From JANQRZ01 sp965214485 (GTDB taxonomy: Bacteria > Bacteroidota > Rhodothermia > Rhodothermales > JANQRZ01): a stretch of DNA of 64,000 nt. The notes under the pieces were generated by a model, which had not been told where the DNA came from, ran no database searches, and worked only from the letters and a program-made list of their open reading frames with translations. Below are positions 25,396 through 33,812 of this stretch, in pieces. The translations under genes were made by a program, and so were the position numbers. The DNA lies in contig CBDCBW010000009.1 in the NCBI GenBank assembly GCA_965214485.1, positions 62,001 to 126,000 of the forward strand, in the 5' to 3' direction. The first letter of the stretch is position 1. Each line of letters begins with the position of its first letter.

Positions 25396-27822
25396 ATGCT
25401 GAACCATCATCTTCTCATCGCCCTTCGCAGCCTCCGCCGCCGGCCCGGCTTCGCCGCGCTCAGCGTGCTCGGCCTCGCCGTCGGCTTCGCGTGCTGCCTC
25501 CTGCTCGCGCTTTTCGTCGCCGACGAGCGGGGCTACGACCGCGCCTTCGAGGGGCGGAACGTCTACCGCCTGGTCAGCGACATCCAGCAGTCGGGCGACG
25601 CCGAGGCGCAGCGCTACGGGGCCGTCGGGTGGCCCTACGGCCGGACCATCGAGGCGACGATGCCCGAGGTCGAGGACGCGGTCTACCTCTTGGGGACGCC
25701 GGACCTCCCAATCCTGCACGCCGGCGAGCGGCTCTACGAAGACATCGTCTGGGCCGAGGCGGGCTTCTTCGAGACGTTCCCCGCCACGCTTGCCGAGGGC
25801 GACGCGGCGACGGCGCTCGACGAGCCGTTCTCGGTCGTCCTGTCGGACTCGCTCGCGCGCCGGCTCTACGGCGACGCCGACGCGCTCGGGCGGATGCTCA
25901 CGCTCAGCGACTCGCTCGCCTTCACGGTGACGGGCGTCGTGGCGCGCACGTCTCCGCCGACGCACGTCCGGTTCGACCTCCTGGCCTCGCTCGGGACGGT
26001 GCGCGCGCTGTGGGGGCCGGAGGGCTTCGAGCGGCGGATGACCGAGGGCTGGCTCGACGTCAACATCGCCACCTACCTCCGCCTCCGCCCCGACGCCGAT
26101 GCCGAGGCGCTCGCCGGCAAGCTCCGCGACCTCCCGGCCGAGCAGGCCGCCGGCCTGCTCCGCGAGTGGGGCTCGACGTACCACCTCGGCCTGCAACCGG
26201 CCGAGGCCGTCTACCTCGGCGCGGGCGGCTACGGCAACCCCCTCGGGCCGCAGGGCGACGCCGGCCGCCTCGGCCTCCTCGCCGTGATCGGCGCGTTCAT
26301 CCTGCTGCTGGCCGCGATCAACTTCGTCAACCTCGCCACGTCGCGGGCAGGGGAGCGCGCGAAGGAGGTCGGGGTGCGCAAGACGGTCGGCTCTGGGCGC
26401 GGGATGCTGGTGCGGCAGTTCCTCGCCGAGTCCGTCGTGACGGCGCTCGTGGCGGTGGCGCTCGCCTTCGCGCTCGCGGCGGTGGCGCTGCCGCTCTTCA
26501 ACGGGCTGGTCGGGAAGGGGTATGGCCTCGCCGACCTCGCCGCGCCGCCGTTCGCGCTCGCCGCGCTCGGGGCGACGGTCGTGGTGGGGCTGCTCGCCGG
26601 GCTGTACCCCGCGCTCGTACTGGCGCGGTTCCAGCCCGCTGCCGTGCTGAAGGCGGGGGTCTCGACGGGCCGGCAGGGCGTCGCGTTGCGGCGCGGCCTG
26701 GTGGTGGTGCAGTTCGCCGTTGCGTGCGTGCTCCTCGTCGCCACGCTCGTGGTGCTCGCGCAGCTCCGGCACATGGAGCGCGAGGAGCTCGGCTTCGCCG
26801 AAGACCAGGTGCTCGTGGTCAACGCGTGGCGGAGTCCGGGGCAGGAGCGCGTCCTCCAGACCGAGGCCTTCAAGCAGGCGCTCGGCGCGCACGCCGGGGT
26901 CCGGCGCGTGTCGGCGGCGTTCGCGGTGCCGGGGCAGGACGGGTGGGGCGGGCAGATCGCCTTCCCCGAGGGCTGGCCCGAAGGCGAGAGCCTGGTCGTC
27001 GAGTACCTCCCCGTGGACGCCGACTACGTGGAGACGCTCGGGCTCGAGCTCGTCGCCGGGCGCGACTTCGACCCGGCGGTGGAGGCGGACGCCGGGCGAG
27101 CCCTGCTGATCAACGAGGCGGCGGCGCGCGCGGCGGGGTGGACGGCGGCGGAGGCCGTCGGCAAGCGCTTCTCTTCGCCCGGCTCGACGGCGGCGGAGGT
27201 CGTGGTCGGCGTCGTGAAAGACCACCACCACCACGGGCTGCAGGCGGCGATCCGCCCGGCGCTGTACGGGATCACCCCGACGGCGTTCGGCGTCTTCGCG
27301 CTCCGGTTCGAGCCGGGGCAGGCGGGGGCCGTGCTCGCCCACGCCGAGGCGGTGTGGGCGGCGTTCTTCCCCGGCTACGCCTTCCGGCCTGAGTTTCTGG
27401 ACGAGGGCTTCGCCGCGCAGTACGCCGCCGAGCGGCGGCTGGCGCGGACGTTCGCCGTCTTCGCCGGGCTGGCCGTCTTCGTGGCGTGCCTCGGGCTCTT
27501 CGGGCTGGCGGCGTACCTGGCGGTGCAGCGCACGAAGGAGGTCGGCATCCGCAAGGTGCTCGGCGCGAGCGTGGCGAGCCTGGTGGCGCTGCTGTCGAAG
27601 GACTTCGTCGTGCTCGTGCTCATCAGCTTCGCCGTGGCCGGGCCGGTTGCGTATCTCCTGATGCGCCGGTGGCTCGGCGGGTTCGCCTACCCGGTGGCGC
27701 TGGGGCCGGGGCCGTTCCTCCTCGCCGGCGGCCTCGCGCTCGCCGTGGCGCTCGTCGCCGTCGGCGTCCACGCCCTCCGCGCCGCCTCCGCCGACCCGGT
27801 GACCTCGCTCCGCTACGAGTGA
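25396..27822 (+). CDS. FtsX/MacB-type ABC permease 4
   Basis: 808 aa: MLNHHLLIALRSLRRRPGF, first helix near 20-42, MacB-like periplasmic domain, coupling motif KEVGVRKTVGSGRGMLVRQF, second periplasmic domain, then TKEVGIRKVLGASVASLVAL and tail DPVTSLRYE. A His-rich turn KDHHHHG (about residue 615) in the second periplasmic domain replaces the usual RDFH motif, a small oddity. An upstream in-frame extension to 25336 exists, but the palindrome lies within it and the paralogues support ATG 25396. Confidence 0.92.
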   Translation: MLNHHLLIALRSLRRRPGFAALSVLGLAVGFACCLLLALFVADERGYDRAFEGRNVYRLVSDIQQSGDAEAQRYGAVGWPYGRTIEATMPEVEDAVYLLGTPDLPILHAGERLYEDIVWAEAGFFETFPATLAEGDAATALDEPFSVVLSDSLARRLYGDADALGRMLTLSDSLAFTVTGVVARTSPPTHVRFDLLASLGTVRALWGPEGFERRMTEGWLDVNIATYLRLRPDADAEALAGKLRDLPAEQAAGLLREWGSTYHLGLQPAEAVYLGAGGYGNPLGPQGDAGRLGLLAVIGAFILLLAAINFVNLATSRAGERAKEVGVRKTVGSGRGMLVRQFLAESVVTALVAVALAFALAAVALPLFNGLVGKGYGLADLAAPPFALAALGATVVVGLLAGLYPALVLARFQPAAVLKAGVSTGRQGVALRRGLVVVQFAVACVLLVATLVVLAQLRHMEREELGFAEDQVLVVNAWRSPGQERVLQTEAFKQALGAHAGVRRVSAAFAVPGQDGWGGQIAFPEGWPEGESLVVEYLPVDADYVETLGLELVAGRDFDPAVEADAGRALLINEAAARAAGWTAAEAVGKRFSSPGSTAAEVVVGVVKDHHHHGLQAAIRPALYGITPTAFGVFALRFEPGQAGAVLAHAEAVWAAFFPGYAFRPEFLDEGFAAQYAAERRLARTFAVFAGLAVFVACLGLFGLAAYLAVQRTKEVGIRKVLGASVASLVALLSKDFVVLVLISFAVAGPVAYLLMRRWLGGFAYPVALGPGPFLLAGGLALAVALVAVGVHALRAASADPVTSLRYE

Positions 27823-27825
27823 GGC

Positions 27826-27873
27826 CCGGCGCGCGAGGCGGTCCGCCTCGGGGTCCTCGATACTCAGCGCCAT
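27826..27873 (-). pseudogene. VapB antitoxin remnant (N-terminal fragment)
   Basis: The minus strand reads MALSIEDPEADRLARRA from ATG 27873, 13 of the first 15 codons matching VapB at 22751. Similarity also extends upstream of the ATG (GGGTAGA block). No further antitoxin or toxin sequence follows; the frame runs into permease 4. It sits just after permease 4 as the intact VapBC sits after permease 2. Confidence 0.8.
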
Positions 27874-27935
27874 AGGACATTGGAGGGTAGACAAGAGGCT
27901 GAGTCCCACCCAGAGTCGGATACCCGGATTCTCCG

Positions 27936-28397
27936 TCAGCGGCTGTCCAGGGGCAGCGCGTAGTGCCAAAACTCGTCGTCGCGCTGGTAGCCGAGGGCGT
28001 CGTAGAGCGCCTGCGCCGACGTGTTCGTCCGCTCGGTCGCCAGGGCCACCTCGGCCGCGCCGGTCGAGGCCGCGAAGTCGTGGGCAGCGGCCATCAGCGC
28101 CCGCGCCACCCCCCGCCGCCGGGCGTCCTCGGCCACGAAGAGGTCGTTCAGGATCCACACCCGGCGCATCCGCACCGACGAGAAGAACGGGTAGAGCTGC
28201 GTAAACCCGGCCAGGCCGTCGGCCTCCGGCAGCGAGGCCACGAAGGTCACCGAGTCCTCGCGCTCGAATCGCTCGGCGAGGAAGCCGCGCGCCCCGGCAA
28301 GGTCCGAGGGTGTGCGGTAGAAGCGGCGGTAGGCGTCGAAGAGCGGCACGAGCGCGTCGAGGTGGCGGGCGTCGGCACGGGCGATAGTCACGGGCAT
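27936..28397 (-). CDS. GNAT-family N-acetyltransferase
   Basis: 153 aa. Transfers an acetyl group from acetyl-CoA to an unknown amine. Motif A is seen as ILNDLFVAEDARRRGVARAL (acetyl-CoA pyrophosphate loop RRRGVA), and the C-terminal part NTSAQALYDALGYQRDDEF is the typical motif B. Start ATG 28397. It is divergent from permease 5 and shares the 28398-28632 intergenic region, which carries the sigma-54 control elements. It may be a passenger within the array or may modify the exported substrate; nothing decides this. Confidence 0.88.
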   Translation of the reverse strand: MPVTIARADARHLDALVPLFDAYRRFYRTPSDLAGARGFLAERFEREDSVTFVASLPEADGLAGFTQLYPFFSSVRMRRVWILNDLFVAEDARRRGVARALMAAAHDFAASTGAAEVALATERTNTSAQALYDALGYQRDDEFWHYALPLDSR

Positions 28398-28423
28398 GGA
28401 GGCACAGGGTGGAGGCACAGGGT
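28398..28423 (+). repeat. exact 13-bp tandem duplication
   Basis: GGAGGCACAGGGT at 28398-28410 is repeated at 28411-28423, immediately upstream of the acetyltransferase start codon. Confidence 0.85.
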
Positions 28424-28481
28424 GGAAGGGCTGGCTGCGAGGATACGCACACCCCTTGAAGGGCCGGGTCCGAAGGCGGAC

Positions 28482-28518
28482 TGCGCGCTGGCGCACAGCC
28501 GGTGAGCGCTGGCGCACA
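28482..28518 (+). promoter_or_regulatory. tandem operator dyads upstream of permease 5
   Basis: TGCGCGCTGGCGCACA (28482-28497) and TGAGCGCTGGCGCACA (28503-28518). Each matches the 14558-14594 dyads at 14 or more of 16 positions, and the centre spacing is again exactly 21 bp. The -24 element at 28585 lies 67 bp downstream of the second dyad. Confidence 0.8.
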
Positions 28519-28584
28519 CCAGCGCCGCCGTGCAGCGCCGCCGATCCGCGCCTGGACCCCGGCGCAGGGCGGCGGCGCGGGTGG

Positions 28585-28599
28585 TGGCATGTGGCTTGT
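28585..28599 (+). promoter_or_regulatory. sigma-54-like (-24/-12) promoter of permease 5
   Basis: TGGCATGTGGCTTGT: GG at 28586-28587 and GT at 28598-28599 with the required 10-base gap. The -12 box ends in GT, not the consensus GC, so it is weaker than the 14647 promoter. Expected start near 28610, about 23 bases before the ATG. Confidence 0.65.
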
Positions 28600-28632
28600 G
28601 CCGGCGTCTCGAACCTGACACGCCCCGCCGCC

Positions 28633-31038
28633 ATGCTCCGCAGCTATCTCCGCATCGCCCTCCGCACCCTCCGCCGCCGCCCCGGCTACACCGCCCTCAA
28701 CGTGCTTGGGCTCGCCGTCGGCTTCGCGTGCTGCCTGCTCATCGGGCTCTACGTCGAGGACGAGCTGAGCTACGACCGCTTCCACGCCGACGCCGAGGCG
28801 CTCGTGGCGGTCGGGCACCGGAGTCCGTTCTGGGGGGCGGGTCTGAACACGCCGTATCCGCTCGCCGAGACGCTCGCGGGCGTGCCCGGCGTGGAGCACA
28901 CCGTCCGCATGGGCTTCGCCGCGCCGCGTCCCGTCACCGTGGAGCCGGGCCGGGAGCGGCACGAGCTGCGCGTGCTCCAGACCGACGCCGCCTTCTTCGA
29001 GGCCTTCACGTTCCCGCTCGCCCGCGGCGACGCCGCCGAGGTCCTCGCCGCGCCGGACGGAGCCGTGCTCACGGCCTCGGCGGCCCGCACGCTCTTCGGC
29101 GACGCCGACCCCGTGGGGCAGCGCCTCCTCGTCGAGCGCTACGACGAGCCGACCCCCGTGACCGTCACCGGCGTCGCCGCCGACGTGCCCACCGCCTCGA
29201 CGATCCAGTTCGACCTTGCGATCTCGCTGGAGACCGTCCCGGAGCACTTCCGGGGCGACGAGAACTGGGGCAACTTCTCGTACCAGACCTACGCCCGCCT
29301 CCGCGCGCCGGCGGACACGACCACGTTCAACCCCCGGCTCCGCCAGGCCCTCGCGGCGGCCCTCCCCGAGGGCCGCGAGGCCGGCGGCTTCTTCGCCGTC
29401 CCGCTCCCGTCGCTCTACCTCTCCGAGCTGCACGGTGCCGACGGCTTCCGGGGGCAGACGCGCTACCTGTACCTCTTCGGCTCGGTCGCGCTGTTCATCC
29501 TGCTCATCGCCGCGATCAACTACGTCAACCTGGTCACGGCGCTCGGGGCGCAGCGGGCGAAGGAGGTCGGCGTGCGGAGGACGCTGGGGGCGACGCGCGG
29601 CGCGGTGGCGCGGCAGCACTGGGGCGAGAGCGCACTCGTGAGCCTCCTCGCGCTCGGGCTCGCGTTCGTGCTCGCGGCGCTCGCGGTGCCCGCCTTCAAC
29701 GGCCTGTTCGACACGGCGCTCGCGCTCGATGTGGGCGCGCACGGGGCGGCCGTGCTCGCGCTCTCGGGGTTCGTCTTCGGGGTCGGCGTCCTGGCCGGGA
29801 CGTACCCGGCGGTCGTGCTCTCGCGCTTCCGTCCGGTCGAGGTGCTGCGCGGGCGGGGCGAGCGCGGGCCGGGCGCGGCGCGGCTGCGGCGGGGCCTGGT
29901 GGTCGTGCAGTTCGCACTCACGGTCGCGCTCCTGGTCGCCACCGCGGCGGTCCACCGGCAGCTCGGGTACATGCAGGCGAAGGACCTCGGCTTCGACGGC
30001 GAGCAGGTCGTGGTGGTGGACCTCCCGGCGCGCCAGGCTGCACGCCTCGCCGAGCCGGTGCGGGAGGCGGCCCTGGCCCACCCCGCCGTCCTCGACGCCT
30101 CCGTCGCCGACGCCGTGCCGGGGCGCTTCCGGGTGCACCTCGGGCTCAAGCCGGAGGAGTTCTCGCCGGAGGCCGCGTCGCGAGAGGACCTCGTGCAGGT
30201 CGCCCCCGCCAAAGTCGACGCCGCGTTCGTCCCGACCCTCGGGCTGCGCCTCCTCGCCGGCCGCTCGTTCGACGCCGAGCGCGCCGGGGACCGGCAGCGC
30301 GCGCACGTGCTCACGCGCACAGCGGCCGAGGCGTTCGGGTGGAGCCCGGCCGAGGCCGTCGGGCGGCCGTTCCGGGTCAGCGGCGGCGACACGCCGTTCG
30401 GCGAGGTGATCGGGGTCGTCGAGGACTTCCACATCGGCTCGCTCCACCACGCCCTCGAGCCCGTCGTCCTGGTGATGGAGAGCGAGGGGTTCTCGTCGAG
30501 CAGCGGCTTGGTCGCGGCCCGCCTCGCGCCGGAGGACGTGCGGGCGGGCGTGGCGCACCTCGAAGCCGTCGCGGCGCGGTTCGCGCCGGGCGAGCCGTTC
30601 GCGTACGAGTTCCTCGACGACGCCTTCGACGCGATGTACCGGAGCGAGGAGCGGCTGGCGCGGGTCTTCGGCCTGTTCGCCGGGCTCGCCATCTTCGTCG
30701 CGTGCCTCGGGCTCTTCGGCCTCGCCGCGTTCACGGCCGAGCGGCGGACGAAGGAGATCGGCATCCGCAAGGTGCTCGGGGCCGGGGTCGGCCACCTCGT
30801 CCTGCTCCTCTCGAAGGAGTTCGCCGCGCTCGTCGCCGTCGCGCTCGTCGTGGCCGGGCCGCTGGCCTACCTCGCCGTGGCCCGGTGGCTCGAGGACTTC
30901 GCCTACCGCGCCGAGATCGGGCCGGGCGTGTTCCTCTTTGCCGGCGGCCTCGCGCTCGCCCTCGCGCTCGTGACGGTGAGCTACCACGCCGTGCGCGCCG
31001 CCACCGCCGACCCGGTCCAGGCCCTGCGCTACGAGTAG
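28633..31038 (+). CDS. FtsX/MacB-type ABC permease 5
   Basis: 801 aa: MLRSYLRIALRTLRRRPGY, first helix near 20-42, MacB-like periplasmic domain, coupling motif KEVGVRRTLGATRGAVARQH, second periplasmic domain, TKEIGIRKVLGAGVGHLVLL, tail DPVQALRYE. It has its own tandem dyads and sigma-54-like promoter, so it heads a second transcription unit with the second ATPase (31446). ATG 28633 is preferred over upstream in-frame codons because the promoter elements lie in that DNA. Confidence 0.92.
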   Translation: MLRSYLRIALRTLRRRPGYTALNVLGLAVGFACCLLIGLYVEDELSYDRFHADAEALVAVGHRSPFWGAGLNTPYPLAETLAGVPGVEHTVRMGFAAPRPVTVEPGRERHELRVLQTDAAFFEAFTFPLARGDAAEVLAAPDGAVLTASAARTLFGDADPVGQRLLVERYDEPTPVTVTGVAADVPTASTIQFDLAISLETVPEHFRGDENWGNFSYQTYARLRAPADTTTFNPRLRQALAAALPEGREAGGFFAVPLPSLYLSELHGADGFRGQTRYLYLFGSVALFILLIAAINYVNLVTALGAQRAKEVGVRRTLGATRGAVARQHWGESALVSLLALGLAFVLAALAVPAFNGLFDTALALDVGAHGAAVLALSGFVFGVGVLAGTYPAVVLSRFRPVEVLRGRGERGPGAARLRRGLVVVQFALTVALLVATAAVHRQLGYMQAKDLGFDGEQVVVVDLPARQAARLAEPVREAALAHPAVLDASVADAVPGRFRVHLGLKPEEFSPEAASREDLVQVAPAKVDAAFVPTLGLRLLAGRSFDAERAGDRQRAHVLTRTAAEAFGWSPAEAVGRPFRVSGGDTPFGEVIGVVEDFHIGSLHHALEPVVLVMESEGFSSSSGLVAARLAPEDVRAGVAHLEAVAARFAPGEPFAYEFLDDAFDAMYRSEERLARVFGLFAGLAIFVACLGLFGLAAFTAERRTKEIGIRKVLGAGVGHLVLLLSKEFAALVAVALVVAGPLAYLAVARWLEDFAYRAEIGPGVFLFAGGLALALALVTVSYHAVRAATADPVQALRYE

Positions 31039-31071
31039 AGTTTGATTATCGCTACGCCAACCCCTCCGCTC

Positions 31072-31302
31072 ATGCTGAAGAACTACCTCGTCGTGGCGCT
31101 CCGCAGCCTCCGCCGCGAGCGCGGTTACGCGGCCCTCAACCTGAGCCGGTGGCTCGACTCGTTCGCCTACCGCGTCGGGCTCGGGCCGGGGCCGTTCCTG
31201 ACCGCCGGTGCCCTCCTCTTCGTCCTCGCGCTCGCCACCGTCAGCGCGCAGGCCCTCCGCGCCGCCGTCGCCGACCCGGTGAGGTCTCTTCGCTCCGAAT
31301 AG
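31072..31302 (+). pseudogene. internally deleted permease (N- and C-terminal ends fused)
   Basis: 76 codons, open. The first 23 residues, MLKNYLVVALRSLRRERGY plus AALN, match permease 2, and the last about 50, SRWLDSFAYRVGLGPG to DPVRSLRSE, match permease C-termini. About 720 codons that should lie between are missing in frame. It keeps the CTACGCCAACCC leader seen before permease 4. The product would have one membrane segment and no transport function. Most likely a deletion relic, although a regulatory small membrane protein cannot be excluded. Confidence 0.85.
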
Positions 31303-31367
31303 AGGCGTGACGATCTTGCGGGGGCTTGACGGGCCGAGCCCGTCCGAGTGCCCCTCCTCCGTCGAAG

Positions 31368-31403
31368 CCAAACGTGGCTGGCCCGCCAAACGTGGCTGGC
31401 CCG
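31368..31403 (+). repeat. exact 18-bp tandem duplication
   Basis: CCAAACGTGGCTGGCCCG at 31368-31385 is repeated at 31386-31403, in the gap before the second ATPase. Confidence 0.9.
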
Positions 31404-31445
31404 CTCCCTCCACTCCGAAATCCGCCCTCCAAACCCCGAAATCGC

Positions 31446-32138
31446 ATGATCGAGCTACGCGGCGTCAGCAAGTTCTACAAACAGGGCCAGCAGAAGGCCT
31501 ACGTCCTGCGCAGCGTGGACCTCGCGGTGCGCGAGGGCGAGTTCGTCACCGTGCAGGGGCCGAGCGGCTCGGGCAAGTCCACGCTGATGAACGTCGTCGG
31601 GATGCTCGAGGAGCCGAGCGAGGGGGCGTACCACTTCGAGGGCGAGCCGGTGCACCAGCTCAGCGAGCGGCGGAGGACCGCGCTCCACCGCGAGCACATC
31701 GGGTTCGTCTTCCAGGCCTACCACCTGATCGACGAGCTGACGGTCTACGAAAACCTGGAGACGCCGCTGCTCTACACCAAGACGCCCAAGCCAGAGCGGC
31801 AGGCGCGCGTCGCTGACCTCCTCGACCGCTTCGGGATCGTGGCGAAGGCGGGCCTCTTCCCGCACCAGCTCTCGGGCGGGCAGCAGCAGCTCGTCGGGGT
31901 GGCGCGCGCGCTGATCATCCGCCCCCGCCTCATCCTCGCCGACGAGCCGACGGGCAACCTCCACAGCGCGCAGGGGCAGGAGGTGATGGAGGCCTTCAAG
32001 AGCCTGAACCGGGACGACGGCGTGACGGTGATCCAGGTCACCCACGCCGAGCAGTGGGCCGCCTACGGCCACCGCGTCGTCGAGCTCCGCGACGGCCGGA
32101 TCGAGGCCGACCGACCCGCCGCGCACGCCGCAGACTAG
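31446..32138 (+). CDS. MacB/LolD-type ABC transporter ATP-binding protein 2
   Basis: 230 aa. Walker A GPSGSGKST (38-46), Q-loop FVFQAYHL, signature LSGGQQQ (142-148), Walker B LILADEP (162-168), H-loop THAEQ. The D-loop reads GNLHSAQG: His replaces the usual Asp, and the signature is followed by LVGVARAL where most relatives have RVAIARAL. This looks like a distinct subfamily of ATPases tied to long FtsX-type permeases more than a broken enzyme, since all catalytic residues remain. It closes the array: permease 5, deleted permease, ATPase 2. Confidence 0.92.
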   Translation: MIELRGVSKFYKQGQQKAYVLRSVDLAVREGEFVTVQGPSGSGKSTLMNVVGMLEEPSEGAYHFEGEPVHQLSERRRTALHREHIGFVFQAYHLIDELTVYENLETPLLYTKTPKPERQARVADLLDRFGIVAKAGLFPHQLSGGQQQLVGVARALIIRPRLILADEPTGNLHSAQGQEVMEAFKSLNRDDGVTVIQVTHAEQWAAYGHRVVELRDGRIEADRPAAHAAD

Positions 32139-32273
32139 CGCCGGGCGCGGGGATGGGAAAGGGTTTGACTACGGCATCTGCCTGTTCTGTTGCGCCGGAC
32201 GGGGCGAACCACCCCCAACGCTACATGCAGACACGGCGCAACCAGCCCCCGGTCCAGGCGGTGACGCCGAGGG

Positions 32274-33639
32274 CTAGCCGCCGAACCACACGCGGTAGAC
32301 CCGCCCGTTCATCTCCTCGGTGAAGAGCAGGCTCCCGTCCGGGGAGGACGAGCAGGCCGACGGGCCGCCCCCACGTCGTCGGCCCGCTCGGGTCGGTGAG
32401 GAAGCCGGTGAGGAAGTCCTCGTAGGCCCCGGTGGGCCGCCCGTCGGCGAAGGGGACGAAGACGAGCTTGTAGCCCGTGCCCCGGCTCCGATTCCACGAC
32501 CCCCGGAACGCGACGAACGCCCCGCCCCGGTAGCGCTCGGGGAACCGCGAAGCGCTCGGCGAAGCCGACGCGGCGTCGTCGTAAAACTGCAGGCCGAGCG
32601 CGGCGGAATGCGCCTCGAAGAGCACGTCCGGCGCGAGCGTCTGCGCGGCGAGATCGGGGCGTTCGCTTCGTCCGTCCTCGCTCAGGCGCGGGTCGAGGAG
32701 GTCGGGCGTGAAATAGGCGTAGGGCCAGCCGTAAAACTGCCCCTCGTCGATCCGGGTGACGTAGTCCGGCACCAGGCCGTCGCCCAGGCCGTCGCGCTCG
32801 TTGACGGTCGTGTAGAGCGCGCCGGACTCGGGGTGGAAGGCCAGGCCGACGGGGTTGCGGAGGCCGTGCGCGAACGTGATCTGCCCCGAGCCGTCGAGGT
32901 TCATGCGCTGGACCGAGGCGCGCGGCAGCGGCTCCGGGTCGGCGTTCGAGCGCGAGCCGACGGAGACGTAGAGGTGGTGCCCGTCCGGGCTGACGACGAC
33001 GTTGCGGGTCCAGTGCTGGTTGTAGCCCCCGCCGGGAAGCTCAGTAAGGCGCTCGCCGGTGCCGCCGAGCGGGCCGCCGGTGTAGCGATAGCGCCGGACC
33101 TCGTCGGTGTTGCCGAGGAAGAAGGCGGGGCCGGCCTCGGTCTCGGCGAAGGCCATCCCGAACGGGATGTCGAGGCCGTTGCCCGCGTCGGCGAAGGTGG
33201 TGCGCCGGTCGGCGGCCCCGTCGCCGTCGGTGTCTCGGAGGCGGCGGATGCGGTTCTGCCGGGTCTCGGTGACGAGCACGTCGCCCTCGGGCGTGAGCGC
33301 GAGCCAGCGCGGGCGGTCGAGGCCGTCGGCCCACACGTTCACGCGGAAGCCCTCGGGCGCGAAGAGCACCGGGTCGGCGGGCACGTCCACGACGTTCGGG
33401 CTCTTGCGCGCCGACTCGGTGGCGTACGGCTTGGGCAGATCGCCGAGCGTGATGCGGTAGGTCTGCGGCGCGAGCGGCCGGGTGCGGATTTCGCCCGGCA
33501 CCTCCGGCGCTGCCGACGTCTCCGGCGCTGCCGAAGCCTCCGCGGTTCCGACCGCGGCGGTGGAGGCGTCGCCGGACGGCGACGGGTCCGAGGCGCAGGC
33601 CGCGAGGGCGAGCACGAGAAGGAGGGGAAGGCAGCGCAT
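32274..33639 (-). CDS. sorbosone dehydrogenase-like PQQ-type lipoprotein, frameshifted near its 3' end
   Basis: Six-bladed beta-propeller of the PQQ-dependent sugar/aldose dehydrogenase-like family. Lipoprotein signal LVLALAACAS. Propeller marks: DGLDRPRWLALTPEGDVLVT, NRIRRLRDTDGDG, GYNQHWTRNVVVSPDG, HGLRNPVGLAFHPESG, AFRGSWNRSRGTGYK, and PTTWGRPVGLLVLP. After this point the frame as given leaves the family and would end at 32221. Dropping one C at about 32339-32340 restores DGSLLFTEEMNGRVYRVWFGG and a stop at 32274, giving 454 aa. So a 1-base insertion (mutation or sequencing error) spoils the last 20 residues. A Ser/Ala/Glu-rich linker lies at 20-50. Substrate is unknown. Confidence 0.85.
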
Positions 33640-33812
33640 GGCGGGAAGGCGGTTGGGCGGGGTGCCCCGGGGATACGCCCCCCTCGCGGCAGGGTTTACA
33701 AACGGAGGAACGGAAGAGCGGAGAACGGAAGGTTTCAGGAGTCCCCGCCGAGCCTATCTTTCTTGCTTCCGCTCGCCCCCGCTTCTGCCCGTCCCCGCTT
33801 CCGCTCCTGAAC

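Noticed and set aside
28396..28632. N-terminal extension of permease 5
   Set aside because: It would cover the tandem dyads and -24/-12 promoter; the extension lacks any homology to the paralogues.
25360..31413. A 2017-codon open frame on the minus strand through permeases 4 and 5
   Set aside because: It is antisense to real permeases, rich in Arg, Glu and Pro with no recognisable domains, and arises from the GC-skewed codon positions. Only its small VapB-like segment (27826-27873) is real.
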